A stretch of DNA of 21,349 nt from Candidatus Albibeggiatoa sp. nov. BB20 (GCA_016744725.1 JADGDW010000072.1:1-21349); one strand, 5' to 3'. Counted from the first letter of the stretch, positions 1 through 9,016 are shown. Notes: generated by a model not told the origin, from the letters alone. Translations and numbers: made by a program.

Positions 1-141
1 GGGTTTGATTTGTTTGATAGTGGTAGAAATTAAATATACTTAAAATTTGGTATTATCAAGAAATGTGGGTTTATTGGGTAGAAGTGGCAGGAAAATATAC
101 TTTAAAATACTGAATTTATTATAAAATTTAGATATTATTTG

Positions 142-184
142 TATATCACCACATTTGAAATTATATATTTAATGTAGTGATATA
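142..184. terminator. Inverted repeat downstream of the TAXI gene
   Basis: Arms tatatcaccacat (142-154) and atgtagtgatata (172-184) pair over 12 of 13 positions around a 17-nt AT-rich loop. The hairpin lies just past the stop codon (198) of the minus-strand TAXI gene, so it could end that transcript. There is no strong T-run after it, so a protein-binding site is also possible. The rest of 1-197 is AT-rich with no gene visible. Confidence 0.35.
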
Positions 185-197
185 TTTGCTGCAATGA

Positions 198-1115
198 TTA
201 TTGAACAATATCACGTAGACTATTAAATAAACGTGTTGCCTTACCTGCTAAACTGCCTTCAGGCAATAAGTCAGGGCGCATTGCCACAGTGCTTAGTGCA
301 TCTAATAATTTTTCATCTGCTTGGGATTCATTGACCACAATACCAACCCAAGTGACCAATGTTTTCACTTTAGTTTGATTAAAGCCTAAAATACCTCCAG
401 AAACAGGTACTTCAAGGATATCATATACATTAGCACCTGAAAACTTAGCTTCTGCAAATGCAGGCTCATCAATGGTAATAAAGATCAGTTCTTCACTTTT
501 CATTACCATTTCAATCCGCTCATTATCAGGATTTGGAGACATCACAAAACATACTAAATCACGACGACCTGAAATCAAACGGTTTAATTCTACTTTCACA
601 TTTGGACGATGGTACAATTTAACTTTAGAATCATTCAATTCAGGGTCAATATTCATCAAAAATTGGAACGTCTTTGCTGTGCCACTATCTTCACGGCCTA
701 CAGAAACTTTTAAAGGGGTTGCTTGTTCGTCTGTAATATCGTGGTAGCTGTTGATTTTACCTTCTTTACGTGCTGCACAAAATAATGCTTCTGGGGCAAT
801 TTTACCAAGTAAAACTAATTTTTCATCTGGGTCTTTTTCTGGAGTCATGTTTAATGCCGCAACGTCTAACTGACTTAAACCTGCAGGTAATTCGCCTGAT
901 AAGACTTTATCAATATTGGCTTGGCTGCCTGCTGAGATGACTGCTCTTGCCCGATAACCGTAGTCTGTAAGGGCTTTATTTAATGCGGGAACAATTGTAT
1001 TAGTGTATTCGCCTGAAGCACCACCTGCACCAATTTTGATTTCATCTAATGCAAAGCTGTTGGTTGAAAACAGTAATAAAAATCCTGTTAGCATATATTG
1101 GTTGAGCTTTTTCAC
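198..1115 (-). CDS. TAXI-family TRAP-type periplasmic solute-binding protein
   Basis: A 305-residue exported protein. Residues 1-22 form a signal peptide (MKKLNQ, hydrophobic core, likely cut after NSFA). The mature protein opens with IKIGAGGASGEYTNTI, which matches the start of TAXI solute receptors (IGTGGxxGxYY type), followed by the AGSQANIDKVLSGE region typical of the fold. Family members bind small organic acids such as glutamate or 2-oxoglutarate for a TRAP membrane permease, but the ligand cannot be read here. The start codon is GTG, with an AGGAGGA ribosome site 5 nt upstream (1121-1127) that fixes it. No TRAP permease gene is adjacent, so this is an orphan receptor within the window. 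It is separated from the upstream lipoprotein gene by 113 bp and probably has its own promoter. Confidence 0.75.
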   Translation of the reverse strand: MKKLNQYMLTGFLLLFSTNSFALDEIKIGAGGASGEYTNTIVPALNKALTDYGYRARAVISAGSQANIDKVLSGELPAGLSQLDVAALNMTPEKDPDEKLVLLGKIAPEALFCAARKEGKINSYHDITDEQATPLKVSVGREDSGTAKTFQFLMNIDPELNDSKVKLYHRPNVKVELNRLISGRRDLVCFVMSPNPDNERIEMVMKSEELIFITIDEPAFAEAKFSGANVYDILEVPVSGGILGFNQTKVKTLVTWVGIVVNESQADEKLLDALSTVAMRPDLLPEGSLAGKATRLFNSLRDIVQ

Positions 1116-1134
1116 AAATATCCTCCTAATTGAA

Positions 1135-1148
1135 AAGTGAGTTCACTT
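1135..1148. promoter_or_regulatory. Palindrome in the TAXI gene leader
   Basis: A perfect inverted repeat, AAGTGA-GT-TCACTT, lies 7 nt beyond the ribosome site of the minus-strand TAXI gene. The position suits an operator or a small leader hairpin. No regulator is identified. Confidence 0.3.
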
Positions 1149-1228
1149 AATACACTATACATTTAGCCTGTTCTATCATATAAAATCAAGCTTAATGCAC
1201 AGTTATTGTAAATAATCATTGGGTTATA

Positions 1229-2179
1229 TCAGAAAATATCTTCTGTACCATCTACATATTTAATGAGTGTCACAATAAATTCTGCTTTCAAACCACTAGC
1301 GGCTTTATTTTGTAAATTCTGATAAAAATCATTATCTTCAGTTTCTTTAATCGCAAGTCCCCAGACTTTGGTTTGTTCGGGTTTTAACACATAGCGATGG
1401 CGGAAAAAGCTTAATTTTAAGATGTTATTTTCAACAAAATCTAAGCTACCAAGTAAGTTATTAAGGTTATCGTATATGATAATATGGCCGTCAAAATATT
1501 CAATTTCTTTGTCTAAAATATTAGTGATTTCAATGCCTAAAGAAATAAGTTTGTTCGGTTCAAAAAAGTCATTATGCGTTACTTTGGTAGGAAAACGAGG
1601 ATAATTAGGAATAACATTATCTTCAACATCAATTATTTCTGGCTCAACGGTTGGCAATTCTTCAGTTTCTGGTTCAACAGTCGGTAATTCTTCGACTTCA
1701 GGTTCAACAGTTGGTAGTTCTTCGATTTCAGGTTCAACAATCTCTGGCTCAACGGTTGGCAATTCTTCTACTTCAGGTTCAACAATCTCTGGCTCAACAG
1801 TCGGCAATTCTTCTACTTCAGGTTCAACAATCTCTGGCTCAACAGTCGGCAATTCTTCGATTTCAGATTCAATTATTTCTGGCTCAACGGTTGGTAATTC
1901 TTCTACTTCAGGTTCAACAATTTCTGGCTCAACGGTTGGTAATTCTTCTACTTCAGGTTCAACAATTTCTGGCTCAACGGCTGGTAATTCTTCAATAACT
2001 TCGGGAACTGTTAGTTCTGGTTCGACAATCTCGGGTTGTGGTGTTACTGATACTGTCGGGGTTTCTATGGGAATCCTAACGGGTATTTCTTGGTTTAACT
2101 CTTCATCGCCTTGTTGCGAACAGCTTGCTATCAATAGAATTAATAACAACATCCAGCCGCGAGATTGTCTAATTAACAT
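1229..2179 (-). CDS. Lipoprotein with acidic VEPEIVEPEVEELPT repeats
   Basis: A 316-residue predicted lipoprotein of unknown function. A hydrophobic N-terminus ends in the lipobox LIASC, so Cys20 would be lipidated. Residues about 31-67 are Pro/Glu/Val-rich. Residues 68-182 are tandem repeats with a 15-residue unit (six copies) followed by two shortened 10-residue copies. Residues about 190-316 form a compact C-terminal domain (SLGIEITNILDKEI, YDNLNNLLGSLDF, LKPEQTKVWGLAI) that looks like an all-beta, FxLyD-like fold; that resemblance is inference. The stalk-like repeats suggest a spacer holding this domain away from the membrane. The start is 4 nt past the ftsY stop with AGAGGG about 9 nt upstream, so translation is probably coupled to ftsY. 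Confidence 0.7.
   Translation of the reverse strand: MLIRQSRGWMLLLILLIASCSQQGDEELNQEIPVRIPIETPTVSVTPQPEIVEPELTVPEVIEELPAVEPEIVEPEVEELPTVEPEIVEPEVEELPTVEPEIIESEIEELPTVEPEIVEPEVEELPTVEPEIVEPEVEELPTVEPEIVEPEIEELPTVEPEVEELPTVEPETEELPTVEPEIIDVEDNVIPNYPRFPTKVTHNDFFEPNKLISLGIEITNILDKEIEYFDGHIIIYDNLNNLLGSLDFVENNILKLSFFRHRYVLKPEQTKVWGLAIKETEDNDFYQNLQNKAASGLKAEFIVTLIKYVDGTEDIF
1634..1978 (-). repeat. 45-bp in-frame tandem repeats within the lipoprotein gene
   Basis: The DNA repeats with a 45-bp period (15 codons) for six units, then two 30-bp units. Copies differ by a few substitutions such as EV/EI and IVEP/IIES. The repeats keep the opposite strand open as well, producing a 115-codon Gln/Leu-rich antisense ORF that is almost certainly a by-product. 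Slipped-strand length variation is plausible. Confidence 0.85.
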
Positions 2180-2183
2180 TAGG

Positions 2184-3692
2184 CTAGCCCTCTTGCTCTT
2201 CTTGTGTTGTCAATAATGCCTCAACAAATTGCTGTGCATTAAAGACTCTTAGATCATCAATTTGTTCACCGACCCCAATAAATCGAATTGGCAAACCCAG
2301 TTGATGTGCTACAGCAAAAATAATTCCTCCTTTTGCAGTACCATCAAGCTTGGTGATATTAATCCCTGTAATACCGATAGCCTTGTGAAATTCTTTCGCT
2401 TGATTCAAGGCATTTTGCCCAATTGAAGCATCTAGCACTAACATCACTTCATGCGGTGCATTTTCGTCCAATCGCGACATAACTCGCCTGATTTTCTTCA
2501 ATTCATCCATCAAATGAGTTTGAGTATGCAAGCGTCCCGCAGTGTCGGCAATCAATACATCAATATTTTTAGCTTTAGCCGATTCTAAGGCATCAAAAAT
2601 AACTGCTGCCGAATCCGCTTTATCATGCTGAGCAACTACTGCTACATCATTGCGTTCACCCCATACTTTCAATTGTTCAACCGCCGCTGCACGGAATGTG
2701 TCACCCGCAGCCAACATCACACTTTTACCTTGGCTTTGGAAACGCTTGGCTAATTTACCAATGGTCGTGGTTTTACCTGCACCATTAATCCCAATCATCA
2801 AAATGACATACGGTGCATTTAAATCTTCAGGAACCTCCAATGGCTGCTCAACAGGCTCTAGCAAGTTTTGCATGTTTTCTTTCAGAATCGTGTATAACTC
2901 TCCGCTTTCTTTAAGCTGGTCTTTGGCAACCCGTTTATGTAAATCGTCAATAATTAACTGAGTTGACTCAATCCCGACATCTGCGGTTAATAACAAAGTT
3001 TCGATTTCTTCCAACAAATCATCATCAATTGCTTTGGTTTCAGCAAATAAATTGACCAAGCCTGTGGTGAAATTTTCACGAGTACGACTGAGGCCTTGTT
3101 TTAAACGCTCGAAAAAACCTGCTTTCGGTTGTTCTTCTGTACTATCTTCTGATTCAGATTCTTCTTTTTCTCCACCAATTTTAAAACCAAAAACAGTAGT
3201 CGGTTTCTTTTCTGGGATTTCTTCAGGGTCTGACTCAGTTGATTCTATTTCTTGAAGATTAGATTCTGGCTCAGCGATTTCCGAACTCGATTTATCGCCA
3301 CCAATTTTAAAACCAAAAACAGTAGTCGGTTTCTTTTCTGGGATTTCTTCAGGGTCTGACTCAGTTGATTCTATTTCCTGAATATCAGATTTTGACTCGG
3401 AAGTTTCCAAACTCGGTTTATCGCCACCAATTTTAAAACCAAAAACAGTGGTTGGTTTCTTTTCAATGGTTTCTTCAGGGTCGGCTTCAATTGATTCTGA
3501 TTCAGAGGTTTCAGGTTTTGTTTCTGACTCTGATTTTTTTAATCCAAATCCCCAAAAACTAGATTTTTGAGTTTCAGTTATTTCTTCTTGAACTGGGTTC
3601 TCTGCTATTTCAGTATCAGGGTCTTGGTGGCTTTCTGGCTCAGCCGTATTTTCTGCTTGTGGGTCAGCAGGTTTGCGTGAAAATCCTAACAT
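2184..3692 (-). CDS. ftsY: Signal recognition particle receptor FtsY
   Basis: The SRP receptor GTPase, which docks SRP-bound ribosomes at the SecYEG translocon; 502 residues. Residues 1-190 are the acidic A domain, here enlarged by a tandem repeat (77-176). The N domain starts near GFFERLKQGLSRTREN (192-207). The G domain carries GINGAGKTTT (P-loop, 301-310), AGDTFRAAAVEQL (329-341), DTAGRLHTQ (383-391) and TKLDGTAKGG (447-456, guanine specificity and closing loop). All catalytic motifs are intact. An AAGG site lies about 7 nt before the ATG. Unlike the E. coli ftsYEX order, the next gene is a repeat-rich lipoprotein and the preceding one is mrdA, 142 bp away. Confidence 0.97.
   Translation of the reverse strand: MLGFSRKPADPQAENTAEPESHQDPDTEIAENPVQEEITETQKSSFWGFGLKKSESETKPETSESESIEADPEETIEKKPTTVFGFKIGGDKPSLETSESKSDIQEIESTESDPEEIPEKKPTTVFGFKIGGDKSSSEIAEPESNLQEIESTESDPEEIPEKKPTTVFGFKIGGEKEESESEDSTEEQPKAGFFERLKQGLSRTRENFTTGLVNLFAETKAIDDDLLEEIETLLLTADVGIESTQLIIDDLHKRVAKDQLKESGELYTILKENMQNLLEPVEQPLEVPEDLNAPYVILMIGINGAGKTTTIGKLAKRFQSQGKSVMLAAGDTFRAAAVEQLKVWGERNDVAVVAQHDKADSAAVIFDALESAKAKNIDVLIADTAGRLHTQTHLMDELKKIRRVMSRLDENAPHEVMLVLDASIGQNALNQAKEFHKAIGITGINITKLDGTAKGGIIFAVAHQLGLPIRFIGVGEQIDDLRVFNAQQFVEALLTTQEEQEG
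3165..3464 (-). repeat. 126-bp tandem repeat in the ftsY A domain
   Basis: Three copies of a unit starting EKKPTTVFGFKIGG begin at residues 77, 119 and 161, exactly 42 codons apart. The third copy is cut short where the N domain starts. Nucleotide identity between the first two full units is very high, which points to recent duplication. The FGFKIGG core, with flanking Lys and acid, may act as repeated membrane- or translocon-contacting elements; that is inference. Confidence 0.9.
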
Positions 3693-3737
3693 TGATTACC
3701 TTTTCATATACTTGTAGTTTCATCAGTGGGCTAGCAT

Positions 3738-3765
3738 TGTACTGAATACTATGATAAACAGTACA
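3738..3765. other. Inverted repeat between mrdA and ftsY
   Basis: TGTACTG (3738-3744) and CAGTACA (3759-3765) form a perfect 7-bp stem with a 14-nt loop. It lies in the 142-bp gap after the mrdA stop and upstream of ftsY. No T-run follows it on the minus strand, so it may be an operator or weak hairpin rather than a terminator. Confidence 0.3.
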
Positions 3766-3834
3766 GCAATTCTAGTTTGACATCAGAATAATCCAGTTTT
3801 TTAGATTAAAAACAAAAGATTTTCTGGCTCTATC

Positions 3835-5718
3835 TTAACGCCGTTTCTTTTTCAGTTTTGGCAATGGAATATTGGCGTTTTTCGCTAAATAAAAATCCAT
3901 TACTTTCTTGGCAATCGGTGCGGCGGTTTTACTACCACTTCCGCCATTTTCAATAATCACTGCTACCGCAATCTGTGGATCATCAACGGGGGCAAAAGAG
4001 ACAAATAAGGCATGGTCATGCAATCGTTTATCTAATTTCTTGGCGTTATAGCGTTCATCTTGTTTGATTGTAAAAACTTGCGCCGTTCCTGTTTTGCCTG
4101 CAAACCGATAATTTGAACCACGTCCAACTTTTCGCGCTGTGCCTAAACGCCCATATAATACCGCTTCCATGGATTTAACAACCATATCCCAATATTCTTG
4201 TTTTTTCAACGTGACATCAGCTTGGCGTTCACCTTGGATAATATGTATTTCGCCTGTGGTTGCATCATCTAAAGCAAAGGCCACACGTGGTTGATGAAAT
4301 TGGCCTTTCATTGCTAAAGTAGCTGTCGCTGAGGCTAATTGTATTGGGGTTGACAACATGAAGCCTTGACCAATCCCCGTAATTAGGGTTTCACCGGGAT
4401 ACCACATTTTTTTACGTGCCCGTTCTTTCCATGCTCGAGAGGGCATGAGGCCACTGACTTCGCTGTAAACATCAATCCCCGTTTTATCACCAAATCCAAA
4501 TCGAGTCAGGAATTTATTTAATCTATCAATACCTAAATCATAAGATAAATCATAAAAATATACGTCACAAGATTGCTCCATGGCATGATGTAAATTCATG
4601 TGCCCATGCCCACTACGTTTCCAATCTCGATATTTATGCGGATGGTCTTTTAATCGATACCAACCTGGACACCATGTCGTACTATATTCGGTACGTACGC
4701 CATAATCCAATCCTGCTAAACCCACAAAAGGTTTTACTGTTGAACCCGGTGGATATTGACCACGAATCGCGCGATTAAACATAGGTCGGTTGGGAGAATC
4801 TCGTAATTCGCCATAGGTTTTATGATCGATACCATTGACAAATAAATTAGGATCATAGTAAGGCATGCTGACCAATGCGAGTACGGCACCTGTTCTAGGA
4901 TCAATAGCGACGATGGATGCCCGTTCTTTTTTGACTAAATTTTCGGCATAATTTTGAAATTCCATGTCAACATTTAGGTATAAATCCATGCCTCGAACAG
5001 GTGGTGTGCGTTCTAATACTCTGAGAATACGCCCTTGTACATTGACTTCTACTTTTTGAGTACCTACTTTGCCATGCAATTCTTTTTCATAGAATTTTTC
5101 AACCCCAATTTTGCCAACATAATTTGTTCCCATGTATTCATAAGGGTCTAAATATTTTAATTCCCGCTCATTAATACGCCCTACATAACCGATGATGTGC
5201 ACACCTGTGGCATTTTTTGGATAAACGCGCCGCCAATTTGAATGAATATTAACCCCTGGGAAACGATAACGTTTTACTGCAAAATGATTTTTTTCTTGTT
5301 CACTGAGGTCAAAACGCAGTGGTACAGGTTCAAACCCACGTTTTTGTCGCCGTAATTTATAAAAACGCTCTATATCTTCTTCTTTAATATCAATGATTTT
5401 TTTTAAATTTTCTAGTACTTCCTGCATATTGTCTACTTTTGCAGGGATAATCTCTAAACTATAAGAAATTTCATTGCGAGCCAGTTGGACACCATTTCGA
5501 TCATAAATCATACCGCGTTGAGGTGGTAGTGGTAGCACTTTAATCCGGTTATCTTCAGACATAGTGCTATAAGCTTGATGTTTAATCACTTGCAAATAAA
5601 CCAGCCGCGTAATAACGCCGCCAAAGCAGAGGATGACTAACAGCCATGCGATGATGATGCGGTTAAAGAACAGTTTATTTTCTAGTTGCGCATTTTTGAG
5701 AATAAAACCAGTTTTCAT
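3835..5718 (-). CDS. mrdA: Penicillin-binding protein 2 (peptidoglycan transpeptidase)
   Basis: A class B PBP of 627 residues that cross-links peptidoglycan during cell elongation. It has an N-terminal membrane anchor (residues about 19-42, IIIAWLLVILCFGGVITRLV). The pedestal domain starts with PPQRGMIYDRNG (65-76). The transpeptidase domain carries the active-site motif STVK (Ser326-Lys329), SCD (383-385, the SxN/SxD motif position) and KTGTAQ (542-547). The length fits PBP2 (about 630). The C-terminus is basic (KLKKKRR). The partner rodA, commonly the next gene, and mreBCD are not in the window; downstream is ftsY and upstream is an exported proline-rich gene. The ribosome site before the ATG is weak. 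Confidence 0.95.
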   Translation of the reverse strand: MKTGFILKNAQLENKLFFNRIIIAWLLVILCFGGVITRLVYLQVIKHQAYSTMSEDNRIKVLPLPPQRGMIYDRNGVQLARNEISYSLEIIPAKVDNMQEVLENLKKIIDIKEEDIERFYKLRRQKRGFEPVPLRFDLSEQEKNHFAVKRYRFPGVNIHSNWRRVYPKNATGVHIIGYVGRINERELKYLDPYEYMGTNYVGKIGVEKFYEKELHGKVGTQKVEVNVQGRILRVLERTPPVRGMDLYLNVDMEFQNYAENLVKKERASIVAIDPRTGAVLALVSMPYYDPNLFVNGIDHKTYGELRDSPNRPMFNRAIRGQYPPGSTVKPFVGLAGLDYGVRTEYSTTWCPGWYRLKDHPHKYRDWKRSGHGHMNLHHAMEQSCDVYFYDLSYDLGIDRLNKFLTRFGFGDKTGIDVYSEVSGLMPSRAWKERARKKMWYPGETLITGIGQGFMLSTPIQLASATATLAMKGQFHQPRVAFALDDATTGEIHIIQGERQADVTLKKQEYWDMVVKSMEAVLYGRLGTARKVGRGSNYRFAGKTGTAQVFTIKQDERYNAKKLDKRLHDHALFVSFAPVDDPQIAVAVIIENGGSGSKTAAPIAKKVMDFYLAKNANIPLPKLKKKRR

Positions 5719-5770
5719 TTAATGATGGATTATCAATTAGGAATGATGAGTGAAGTTTGAACTAGCATAA

Positions 5771-5823
5771 CAGGACTGACAACCCTAAAATTAAGAAATA
5801 GTAGCTAGAATTTGCCAGTCCTG
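5771..5823. terminator. Stem-loop between the proline-rich exported protein gene and mrdA
   Basis: Arms caggactgacaa (5771-5782) and ttgccagtcctg (5812-5823) pair over 11 of 12 positions, with a 29-nt loop. The site follows the stop (5842) of the minus-strand exported protein gene. The arms resemble those of the hairpin after rdgB (9622-9659). There is no clear U-tract on the minus strand. Confidence 0.4.
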
Positions 5824-5841
5824 AATATGATGTTTCAGGTT

Positions 5842-6588
5842 TTAACGTTTGTCAGGCACTAATCTGTCACCAAATGGGGTACGGACAACACGCATACCTT
5901 CTGGTACATCTTCATCTTTAATCACTTGGCGTTTGAAGTTTTTATATAATTCGCGACGTTTTTTCAATGCAGCATCACGTTTTTTCTTCTCTTCATCAGA
6001 AAGTTCTTTATTTTTGTTCATTGCTGCAAGGAATGGATTAACTTCATTGGGTGGATTTTTACTCACCGCAGCTTTAGGTGGTGGTGCAAGTGCAGTACCC
6101 ACAATAAATTCTAAAGTCGCAGATTTACCGCCATTGGTGCATTTGAGACCTTTTTTTGGATTTGGACGGCGACAAGGGGCGTTGTCAGGATAATCAACTT
6201 TGACTTTACGATCAGTCATTCGAATCAGGTGATAGTCTGGATAGCCATTTTTAACTGATGCCCGTCGTTTGTCTTCCATGTCCACTTTGATAACTTTGGT
6301 ATTCGGCGTTTCCAAAAATACAATATAGCGTTCACCAATTTGACTGACCCCTTTTAACACAAAATCTTTTTGTGGCAGCATTTTAACAGGTGGTTTGGGC
6401 TTAGGTTTTGGTAAGCTTTGAAATGGGTTCACTGGTGTTGTATTAGGTTTGGGTTCTGTTTTAGGTGCGGGTGGTATTTTGGGTTTATTCCTATCTTTAT
6501 CAAATAAATCAAACCCTTCAGCATGAGTTGTACTGGCCAACATCACTACGATCAAAAAACCACATAATTTAAAAAAGTTGCTGTTCAT
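5842..6588 (-). CDS. Exported proline-rich protein, possible PilP/GspC HR-like domain
   Basis: A 248-residue exported protein; no specific function recognised. The signal peptide is residues 1-23 (hydrophobic 8-19, cut after THA). Residues 35-70 are a Pro/Lys linker (KPKIPPAPKTEPKP). Residues about 74-165 form a beta-rich domain (FVLKGVSQIGERYIVFLETP, NGYPDYHLIRMTDRKVKVDYP) whose strand-turn pattern recalls the PilP/GspC homology region; this is a pattern resemblance only. Cys139 and Cys150 could form a periplasmic disulfide. Residues 194-225 are a charged helix (DEEKKKRDAALKKRRELYKNF). The C-terminus GMRVVRTPFGDRLVPDKR looks like another small beta element. It lies 63 bp after the O-antigen ligase gene and 123 bp before mrdA. 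Confidence 0.6.
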   Translation of the reverse strand: MNSNFFKLCGFLIVVMLASTTHAEGFDLFDKDRNKPKIPPAPKTEPKPNTTPVNPFQSLPKPKPKPPVKMLPQKDFVLKGVSQIGERYIVFLETPNTKVIKVDMEDKRRASVKNGYPDYHLIRMTDRKVKVDYPDNAPCRRPNPKKGLKCTNGGKSATLEFIVGTALAPPPKAAVSKNPPNEVNPFLAAMNKNKELSDEEKKKRDAALKKRRELYKNFKRQVIKDEDVPEGMRVVRTPFGDRLVPDKR

Positions 6589-6651
6589 AATTCATTCTCT
6601 AATAATTCGGATAAATCCAGTGTTAGGACTTTCAGCCTTTGAGATATTATT

Positions 6652-7821
6652 TTAATTATAAAGCTGTTCACTGCTATAAAAAACACCAATTAAATAAGCA
6701 AATACATGGCCTTCGGTAAAATCCAGAAATAAAGAGTTAACCAAACAGCCTACTACAATGGTTATAAACATCCCTTGCGCCATTTTTTGTTGTGGTTCGG
6801 GCAATTTCAATGCTAAATACCATAATTGATAGATAAACCAAGCAAAAATACTTAATCCGATCACACCCCATTGTACTGCCATCATCAAATATTCATTGTG
6901 AGGGTTTGTTGTTGGATGTGAGGGCTCTTGCGCTGCATAGCGATGTACAAAGCTGCCTGTGCCTGAACCCAATATCGGTTGTTGTTGCCATAATTTCCAA
7001 CTATGTTCATAAAAATTAAGACGTAATCGGATTGAATCTGTTTCAGCCGCTTGATGTTTTAAACCCACAATCACTTTATCAACTCGATGTTGCAAATTGC
7101 TTGACGTATAGTAAGTGCTAAAACCTAATATCACGACGGCTAATAATCCCAGCATAAAACCACGCCAATGCAATAGCTGCCAACTAAATAGTAAAATCAG
7201 GCAAGCTAATATTAAATAACCTGTTCGGCCTTGGGTCAAAAATATAACATCATAAATGGCTAAACCAATGATAATAATAGGCCACCATATCTTTTTTTGA
7301 TACGCCAAGACAGCGATAAAATAAGCACTGAGTACAATCAGTAAACTTTGAGTAATATGATTTTTAAACACATAGGCATTGCTCGCATCACCATGAATCA
7401 AACCATATAATGGGTTATTTGTTAGTGTCACAAAAAAGGATAAAATTAAAGTCAGTCCCATTGCAGCAAAAAAAGCTTTAAATCCCCAAATTCTGGCAAA
7501 TTTATCCTGAAATCCATATAAAAATAGCGGAATCAGCAGAAATTCTTTGTATTGTTTAATATTATCGATAATCGCGCTTTGAGTCGCTGAGCTGTAAATA
7601 CTGCCTAGCAAGATTAAAATGACGAGACTGAGAGACGACCACAATAATGGATTTTTGATAACAGAATGTGCATTTTTTGCAGAACACAGCCCTACATGCA
7701 AAATGGTGATAATTAACAATAAACCAAATAACATATTGGGTAACGCGACTGAAATAGGCAAACTAAAACCGATAACAATAAGTAAAACCCGCTGTATCCA
7801 TAGCAAATTTTTTGCAAACAT
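6652..7821 (-). CDS. O-antigen ligase / Wzy-C family polytopic membrane protein
   Basis: A very hydrophobic protein with about 10-12 predicted membrane helices and a larger loop near residues 245-310, which is the architecture of the WaaL/Wzy (O-antigen ligase/polymerase) family. The loop ends in TNPHNEYLMMAVQWGVIGL, the characteristic PHNxYL motif of Wzy_C proteins, with a preceding GSGTGSF. The family transfers or polymerises undecaprenyl-linked glycan at the periplasmic face. Which role applies cannot be told from sequence. The frame is open from a TTG at 7833 (393 codons), but the ATG at 7821 (389 codons) has a better upstream GGAT and is preferred here. The next gene upstream, the reductase gene, ends 48 bp away. 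Confidence 0.85.
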   Translation of the reverse strand: MFAKNLLWIQRVLLIVIGFSLPISVALPNMLFGLLLIITILHVGLCSAKNAHSVIKNPLLWSSLSLVILILLGSIYSSATQSAIIDNIKQYKEFLLIPLFLYGFQDKFARIWGFKAFFAAMGLTLILSFFVTLTNNPLYGLIHGDASNAYVFKNHITQSLLIVLSAYFIAVLAYQKKIWWPIIIIGLAIYDVIFLTQGRTGYLILACLILLFSWQLLHWRGFMLGLLAVVILGFSTYYTSSNLQHRVDKVIVGLKHQAAETDSIRLRLNFYEHSWKLWQQQPILGSGTGSFVHRYAAQEPSHPTTNPHNEYLMMAVQWGVIGLSIFAWFIYQLWYLALKLPEPQQKMAQGMFITIVVGCLVNSLFLDFTEGHVFAYLIGVFYSSEQLYN

Positions 7822-7869
7822 TAAATTATCCAAACTGATGTTTAGCGCATTTTATCCTGTTAACAAAGG

Positions 7870-8886
7870 CTAAGCAATTAAAGGGTTAATATCAACAATA
7901 GTACGTCCATATAGTTCGCCGCGTAACATTTTATCAATATAAATAGTGTTTAATTGTTCTAAATTACAATGTGTTGCTATAACATCCCATTGGTTGATTT
8001 TCCAATCATTTGCCAATAAATTCCATAATTTCAAGCGAATGTCATACCCTGATTCCGCTGATGCAATCCCTAATAAATTGATACCACGTAAAATAAATGG
8101 GAAGACTTGGGTTTCTAATTTCATGCCTGAAACTGTGCCACAGGTTGTGATACTCCCACCGTATTGTACTGATTTTAAAGCAGTGATTAAGCTTTCGCCG
8201 CCAACGGTATCTACCACGGCTGCCCACTGGGGTTTTAATAATGGCTTTGATGTTGTTTGTAAAATATTACGTCCGACGATTTCGCTTGCGCCTAATTGGG
8301 TTAAAAAATCAACTTTATCAGCTTTGCCCGTCATGGCAGTCACTTCATAGCCTAATTTAGCTAAAATAGAAACCGCGATACAGCCCACACCACCTGTTGC
8401 ACCTGTGACTAAAACCTTGCCTTGTTGCGGGGTTGAACCATTTTGTAATAGTTTATAAATTGATAATGCTGCGGTATAACCTGCTGTGCCATAAATCATA
8501 CTTTGTTCTAAACTCAGATTATTTGGCAATTTAACAACCCAATTCACTGGCACACGGATATATTCTGCAAAACCGCCGCTGTAATTCATGCCTAAATCAT
8601 AGCCCGTCACGATGACTTTTTCACCGACAATCAGCTTATCCGTTTGAGTCTCAATGACAATGCCTGCTGCGTCACAACCTGCTGTATGAGGGTAGTGACG
8701 GGTGATACCTTTATGGCCTGTCGTGGACAAAGCATCTTTATAATTTAGAGAAGAATAAGCCACTTGAATTAACACTTCATTTTCAGGCAATTCACTTGAG
8801 GGCAAATCTATCAGTTCGCGCTGAAAAATCGTGTCATCAATTGTGCGTAGCACTTTAAATGTGCTGGGAAGTTTTGAATGAGTCAC
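7870..8886 (-). CDS. acuI: AcuI/YhdH-type zinc-free MDR oxidoreductase (acrylyl-CoA reductase family)
   Basis: A medium-chain dehydrogenase/reductase of the YhdH/YhfP subgroup, which reduces acrylyl-CoA-type substrates with NADPH. Markers are AYSSLNYKDAL near the N-terminus, HTAGCDAAGIV, the Rossmann motif VTGATGGVGCIAVSILAKLGY, a VVDTVGGESL segment, and FILRGINLLGI followed by the GRTIVDINP C-terminus. The subgroup lacks the structural zinc lobe, consistent with this sequence. The frame runs back to a TTG at 8901 without a ribosome site. The GTG at 8886 has a GGA 6 nt upstream and aligns with family N-termini (TFKALVV-like), so it is chosen. The gene is divergent from rdgB and they share about 130 bp of upstream DNA. 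Confidence 0.88.
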   Translation of the reverse strand: MTHSKLPSTFKVLRTIDDTIFQRELIDLPSSELPENEVLIQVAYSSLNYKDALSTTGHKGITRHYPHTAGCDAAGIVIETQTDKLIVGEKVIVTGYDLGMNYSGGFAEYIRVPVNWVVKLPNNLSLEQSMIYGTAGYTAALSIYKLLQNGSTPQQGKVLVTGATGGVGCIAVSILAKLGYEVTAMTGKADKVDFLTQLGASEIVGRNILQTTSKPLLKPQWAAVVDTVGGESLITALKSVQYGGSITTCGTVSGMKLETQVFPFILRGINLLGIASAESGYDIRLKLWNLLANDWKINQWDVIATHCNLEQLNTIYIDKMLRGELYGRTIVDINPLIA

Positions 8887-9016
8887 GGTTATTCCATACA
8901 AAATAGGCTTAGCAGTTTATTCTAACTGATTTATAAATTCACTCAAAATACTGTAGAACTAAGCAACTTAGCGTAAAATATACCGATTATATTTTATACA
9001 GTCTAAAGGGATAAAA

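Noticed and set aside
1634..1978. CRISPR-like periodic repeat
   Set aside because: The units are contiguous, in frame and lack unique spacers, so this is a coding tandem repeat.
1651..1998. 115-codon plus-strand ORF rich in Leu/Gln
   Set aside because: It is the complement of the 45-bp repeats of the lipoprotein gene; no ribosome site and no independent protein character.
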